64,000 bases of DNA. Source: Pseudomonas azotoformans (lineage in GTDB: Bacteria > Pseudomonadota > Gammaproteobacteria > Pseudomonadales > Pseudomonadaceae). Made by a program: the position numbers and the translations under genes. The stretch lies in the NCBI RefSeq assembly GCF_900103345.1, contig NZ_LT629702.1:2604001-2668000 (forward strand), given 5' to 3'. Positions 61,410 through 64,000 of the stretch are shown piece by piece. Positions within the stretch are counted from its first letter, which is position 1. Every line of letters begins with the position of its first letter. The notes under the pieces were generated by a model. It worked only from the letters and a program-made list of their open reading frames with translations. It ran no database searches and had not been told where the DNA came from.

Positions 61410-62791
61410 CCGCCCGCGCCTTCGCTTACCAAGCGGTCTACCGCTACCTCGTCGAACTGATCGAGGCCAGCCCGTACCAAGGCGAGCGTCAACTGCCATC
61501 CCTGCGCCAACTGGCGCAGCGCCTCGGCGTGTCGGTGTCGACGACCAAGTACGCCTACTCGCTGCTGGAGGATGAAGGCCGGATCGTCGCCAAGCCCAAG
61601 GTGGGCTACTTCACCCGCCTGATGCCGACGCCGCCCTCGACTGAACACTCACCGAACCTGCTCGAACAGGTCTTCGCCAGCTCCCGCCAACCGGGCATGC
61701 TGGCCCTGAGCAGCGACGTCCCGGCCATCCTGTTGTCGCTCGAAAACCCGTTGCTGATGATCGAGCGCGAACTGGCCCGCCACTACCCGCGTTCACTCAC
61801 ACCGCAGTACCTGCCCTTCGGCGAGCTCGAATTGCGCGCGGCGCTGGCCGAGCGCTACACCTGCTCGACGGATAACTACTGGCAGGCCGACCAGGTGTAT
61901 ATCGGCGCAGATCTGCACAGTGTGCTGGAGCTGTCGCTTAACGCCCTGGACCTCGCGGGCACCGTGGCGCTGGTCGAGTCACCCTGTTCGTGGGCGACCC
62001 TGCGCCAGTTGCAGGCGGCAAACATCCGAGTGATCGAAATGCACCTGGGTGCCGACGGGCGCTTCGACCTGCCGGCCCTGAATGAACAGCTCAAACATGC
62101 GCCCATTCGCCTGGCTGTGCTGTCATCCACCGTGAACATTCCCCACGGTAGCCGCATGCCGGCTGAGGATAAGCAGCACATCTGCCAGTGGTTGGCGGAA
62201 CGGGATATCTGGCTGTTCGAAAACGACACCTACGGCGAGTTGTATTTCGCGCCCCAACCGGCCCGTTATCGCGACTTTGCCGACCCGCAAAAACTGCTGG
62301 TGTTCTCGACGTTCGACAAGGTGATCGGCTCCGAGGCGCCCTACGGTTATGTGCTGTGCCGTGGGTGTGGGCCGCCGTTGCAACGGGCATTCCGCGAGCG
62401 CGCGTTTCGCCTCTCCCCCATTCGTCAGAGAGCGATCGCCAAGCTGTTCACCTCCAAGCGCATCGACACGCACCTGCACAGACTGCGGGCCTTGTTGCAC
62501 GACAGCATGACCCGCATGAAAGCGCTGCTGGACGAGCACGGCCATGGCGCTTTCAAGGTGATGACTCCGCACGGCGGCGCGTGCTTCTGGCTGGAGGCGA
62601 CGCACCCGGTCGACTTGCAGCGGGTGTTCGAACGCCTGCTGGCCGAGCGCATCGTGATCGCCCCCGGCGAACTGTTCGGCCAGCAAGGTCGCTGGAAACA
62701 GCATATGCGCCTGAGCTTTACCCTCGATTGGAACAAGGATATCGCCCAGGCGCTGAAACAGTTATCGCAGGCGATCCGTCAGAGCCCGTAG
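61406..62791 (+). CDS. MocR-family regulator (GntR HTH fused to aminotransferase)
   Basis: 461 aa. N-terminal winged helix ([40 protein letters not shown]) and a ~370-residue aminotransferase-like domain. [20 protein letters not shown] has a Lys at the position expected for [14 protein letters not shown] carries the usual Asp-Tyr contact. Senses a PLP/amino-acid-related ligand. TTG start, overlapping the DUF2569 stop. Target may be panB or DUF2569 (inference). Confidence 0.88.
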   Translation: MTARAFAYQAVYRYLVELIEASPYQGERQLPSLRQLAQRLGVSVSTTKYAYSLLEDEGRIVAKPKVGYFTRLMPTPPSTEHSPNLLEQVFASSRQPGMLALSSDVPAILLSLENPLLMIERELARHYPRSLTPQYLPFGELELRAALAERYTCSTDNYWQADQVYIGADLHSVLELSLNALDLAGTVALVESPCSWATLRQLQAANIRVIEMHLGADGRFDLPALNEQLKHAPIRLAVLSSTVNIPHGSRMPAEDKQHICQWLAERDIWLFENDTYGELYFAPQPARYRDFADPQKLLVFSTFDKVIGSEAPYGYVLCRGCGPPLQRAFRERAFRLSPIRQRAIAKLFTSKRIDTHLHRLRALLHDSMTRMKALLDEHGHGAFKVMTPHGGACFWLEATHPVDLQRVFERLLAERIVIAPGELFGQQGRWKQHMRLSFTLDWNKDIAQALKQLSQAIRQSP

Positions 62792-63594
62792 CAGTGCCGC
62801 GCCTCCGGGAAACGCCCGTGGCGCACGTCTTCGGCAAACCGTTCGCAGGCATCGCGAATTACCGCGCCCACATCCGCGTAGTGTTTGACGAAGCGCGGCA
62901 GGTGCTCGCCCCCCAGACCCAATACGTCTTCGGTCACCAACACCTGGCCGTCGCAGGCCGGTGATGCACCAATGCCAATGGTGGGCATTTTTGAATCGAG
63001 GGTGATCTGCCGCGCCACGCCTTCAGCCACCCCTTCCAGCACCAGGCTGAACGCGCCCGCCTGCAGAGTGGCCCGCGCGTCCTCGGCAATCCGCGCGCCG
63101 GCTTCGGCGGTAAGGCCCTGGGCCTTGAACCCCCCCATGACATTGACGAACTGCGGCATCAGCCCGATGTGCGCCATCACCGGAATCCCCCGCGCCACCA
63201 GGAACTCGACGGTGCCCGCCAAGGCCTGGTTGGCCTCCAGCTTCACCGCGTCGCAACCGGTGCGCGCCAGGACCTGGGCGCAATTGCGGAAGGCCTGTTC
63301 ATTGGACTCCTGATAGCTGCCAAACGGCATGTCGGCGATCACACAGGCCAGGCGCGTGCTATCGACCACGGCGCGGGTGTGGCCGATGATTTCTTCAAGC
63401 TGCATGCTCAGGGTCGAAGGTCGGCCATAACCGACCATGGCCGTGGAATCGCCGATCAGGATGAAATCGACCAATGGGTCGATCAGCTTGGCGATCGCAC
63501 TGGAGTAGGCCGTGAGAGAGACGATCTTCTGCTGGCCCTTCATGGCGACCAGTTGCGGGACGGTCAGGCGTTGGGTACGGGTATGGAGGCTCAT
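62779..63594 (-). CDS. panB: 3-methyl-2-oxobutanoate hydroxymethyltransferase
   Basis: 271 aa. [34 protein letters not shown] (metal Asp), [20 protein letters not shown], and [21 protein letters not shown] with catalytic-site residues. Adds a hydroxymethyl group to 2-ketoisovalerate in pantothenate synthesis. No panC next to it (normally an operon), so this may be a second panB. Overlaps the MocR gene's end by 13 bases (convergent). Confidence 0.93.
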   Translation of the reverse strand: MSLHTRTQRLTVPQLVAMKGQQKIVSLTAYSSAIAKLIDPLVDFILIGDSTAMVGYGRPSTLSMQLEEIIGHTRAVVDSTRLACVIADMPFGSYQESNEQAFRNCAQVLARTGCDAVKLEANQALAGTVEFLVARGIPVMAHIGLMPQFVNVMGGFKAQGLTAEAGARIAEDARATLQAGAFSLVLEGVAEGVARQITLDSKMPTIGIGASPACDGQVLVTEDVLGLGGEHLPRFVKHYADVGAVIRDACERFAEDVRHGRFPEARHCYGL

Positions 63595-63714
63595 CAGTGT
63601 CTTCCGTTATGCGCTGGAGGACCCGATTATTGGTGAAAGCCACCGCGATTCAATGCACAGATCGGCGCGAAAAAGCGACCCAGGGCACGGCTGCGGATTT
63701 TAAGCTGGTATCAT

Positions 63715-63735
63715 CCCGGGCCTGTATAACCCGGG
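63715..63735. promoter_or_regulatory. CCCGGG inverted repeat before the DUF2986 gene
   Basis: CCCGGG at each end of a ~21-base palindrome, 10 bases upstream of ATG. Could be an operator, or an RNA hairpin affecting the ribosome site. Confidence 0.4.
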
Positions 63736-63744
63736 TAGAACCAC

Positions 63745-63906
63745 ATGAACCGCCAGAAAAAACTCCAGCAGCTCTTCAAGGAAAAAGCCAGGAAGGCCAA
63801 CGCCAAATTGGCGCCGAAGAAGAAGGACAAGTACATCAGCAAGGCAGACCGGGAAAAGCTCGCGGCCGAAGCCGCCCAGGACCCAAGCCTTTCCCCGGAA
63901 AGCTGA
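63745..63906 (+). CDS. DUF2986 family small basic protein
   Basis: 53 aa, Lys-rich (MNRQKKLQQLFKEKARKANA, then LAPKKKDKYISKADREKLA). Matches DUF2986, short proteins of about 50 residues in gamma-proteobacteria. Basic, probably nucleic-acid or ribosome associated (inference); function unknown. Confidence 0.88.
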   Translation: MNRQKKLQQLFKEKARKANAKLAPKKKDKYISKADREKLAAEAAQDPSLSPES

Positions 63907-63907
63907 C

Positions 63908-64000
63908 TCAGCAACCGCTCAACACGACCTGCCGCCGCTCGCCCGCAAAGAAAAACGGCCGCAGCCGCACGCCCACGCTGTTGCCGATAAACGCCGCCAC
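63908..64000 (-). CDS. 3' end of an unidentified gene
   Basis: Minus-strand frame open from the window's edge to TGA at 63908-63910, giving the last ~30 residues (FIGNSVGVRLRPFFFAGERR and a short tail). Codon use looks coding and no other gene covers this stretch, but 30 residues are too few to name it. Confidence 0.4.
   Translation of the reverse strand: MAAFIGNSVGVRLRPFFFAGERRQVVLSGC

Noticed and set aside
63908..64000. Naming the gene at the right edge
   Set aside because: Only about 30 C-terminal residues are visible; no motif to support a name.

Overview
The window looks like a chromosomal segment of a Pseudomonas of the fluorescens group. This rests on the gene content, the GC-rich codon use, and about ten paired palindromes of two classic fluorescens types: one carries the core TGTAGGAGCGAGCTTGCTCG and the other GGGAGGGGGCTTGCCCCC. 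No tRNA, rRNA, CRISPR array or insertion-sequence transposase is visible.

Layout. 1-4 kb: end of an aromatic aminotransferase, then the divergent pair ptrR/sad (putrescine/GABA catabolism). 4-6.5 kb: a leaderless protealysin-type M4 protease with its emfourin-like inhibitor, divergent from a leaderless NUC-family nuclease. 7.2-10.3 kb: a cobalamin riboswitch in front of a three-gene BtuFCD-like ABC importer. 10.3-16.7 kb: ordinary small genes (GNATs, esterase, TspO, nucleotidyltransferase, lipoprotein, two YeeE/YedE half-transporters, quinone oxidoreductase). 16.7-26 kb: an accessory stretch of small orphan genes (several immunity-like), lipoproteins, an LMW phosphatase pair, many short palindromes, and a 265-bp duplication bracketing a GNAT gene. 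It opens with a structured, C4-antisense-like RNA leader that recurs at 56.4 kb before a paralogous small gene. 26-40 kb: exporters, regulators, an epoxide hydrolase with TetR operators, GST, a hotdog protein with TetR operators, a chemoreceptor, trmK and a GntR regulator. 40-43.4 kb: glucarate transporter and dehydratase. 43.4-44.1 kb: a toxin-antitoxin pair whose toxin is frameshifted. 44.2-46.6 kb: a sulfonate-type binding protein divergent from an acyl-CoA-dehydrogenase-like flavoprotein (organosulfur). 46.8-56.4 kb: a large uncharacterised uptake and catabolic locus. 56.4-64 kb: second RNA leader, msrA, a 448-aa unknown, an amber-interrupted secreted pilin-like gene, a hydrolase, a MocR regulator, panB, a DUF2986 protein and the end of one more gene.

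Most interesting items: (1) the duplicated structured RNA leader with two TTTAGTAG loops and one complementary CTACTAA strand; (2) the 46.8-56.4 kb locus, which combines a fused permease-ATPase, PhyH dioxygenase, class II aldolase, DUF1028, M20 deacylase, RidA, an active-site-altered type II dehydroquinase homologue and a flavin monooxygenase; (3) the cytosolic protease/inhibitor/nuclease cluster; (4) the duplication and palindrome composite at 23.3-25.1 kb; (5) a heptanucleotide tandem repeat beside a GntR gene; (6) palindromic repeats that supply the C-termini and stop codons of several proteins.
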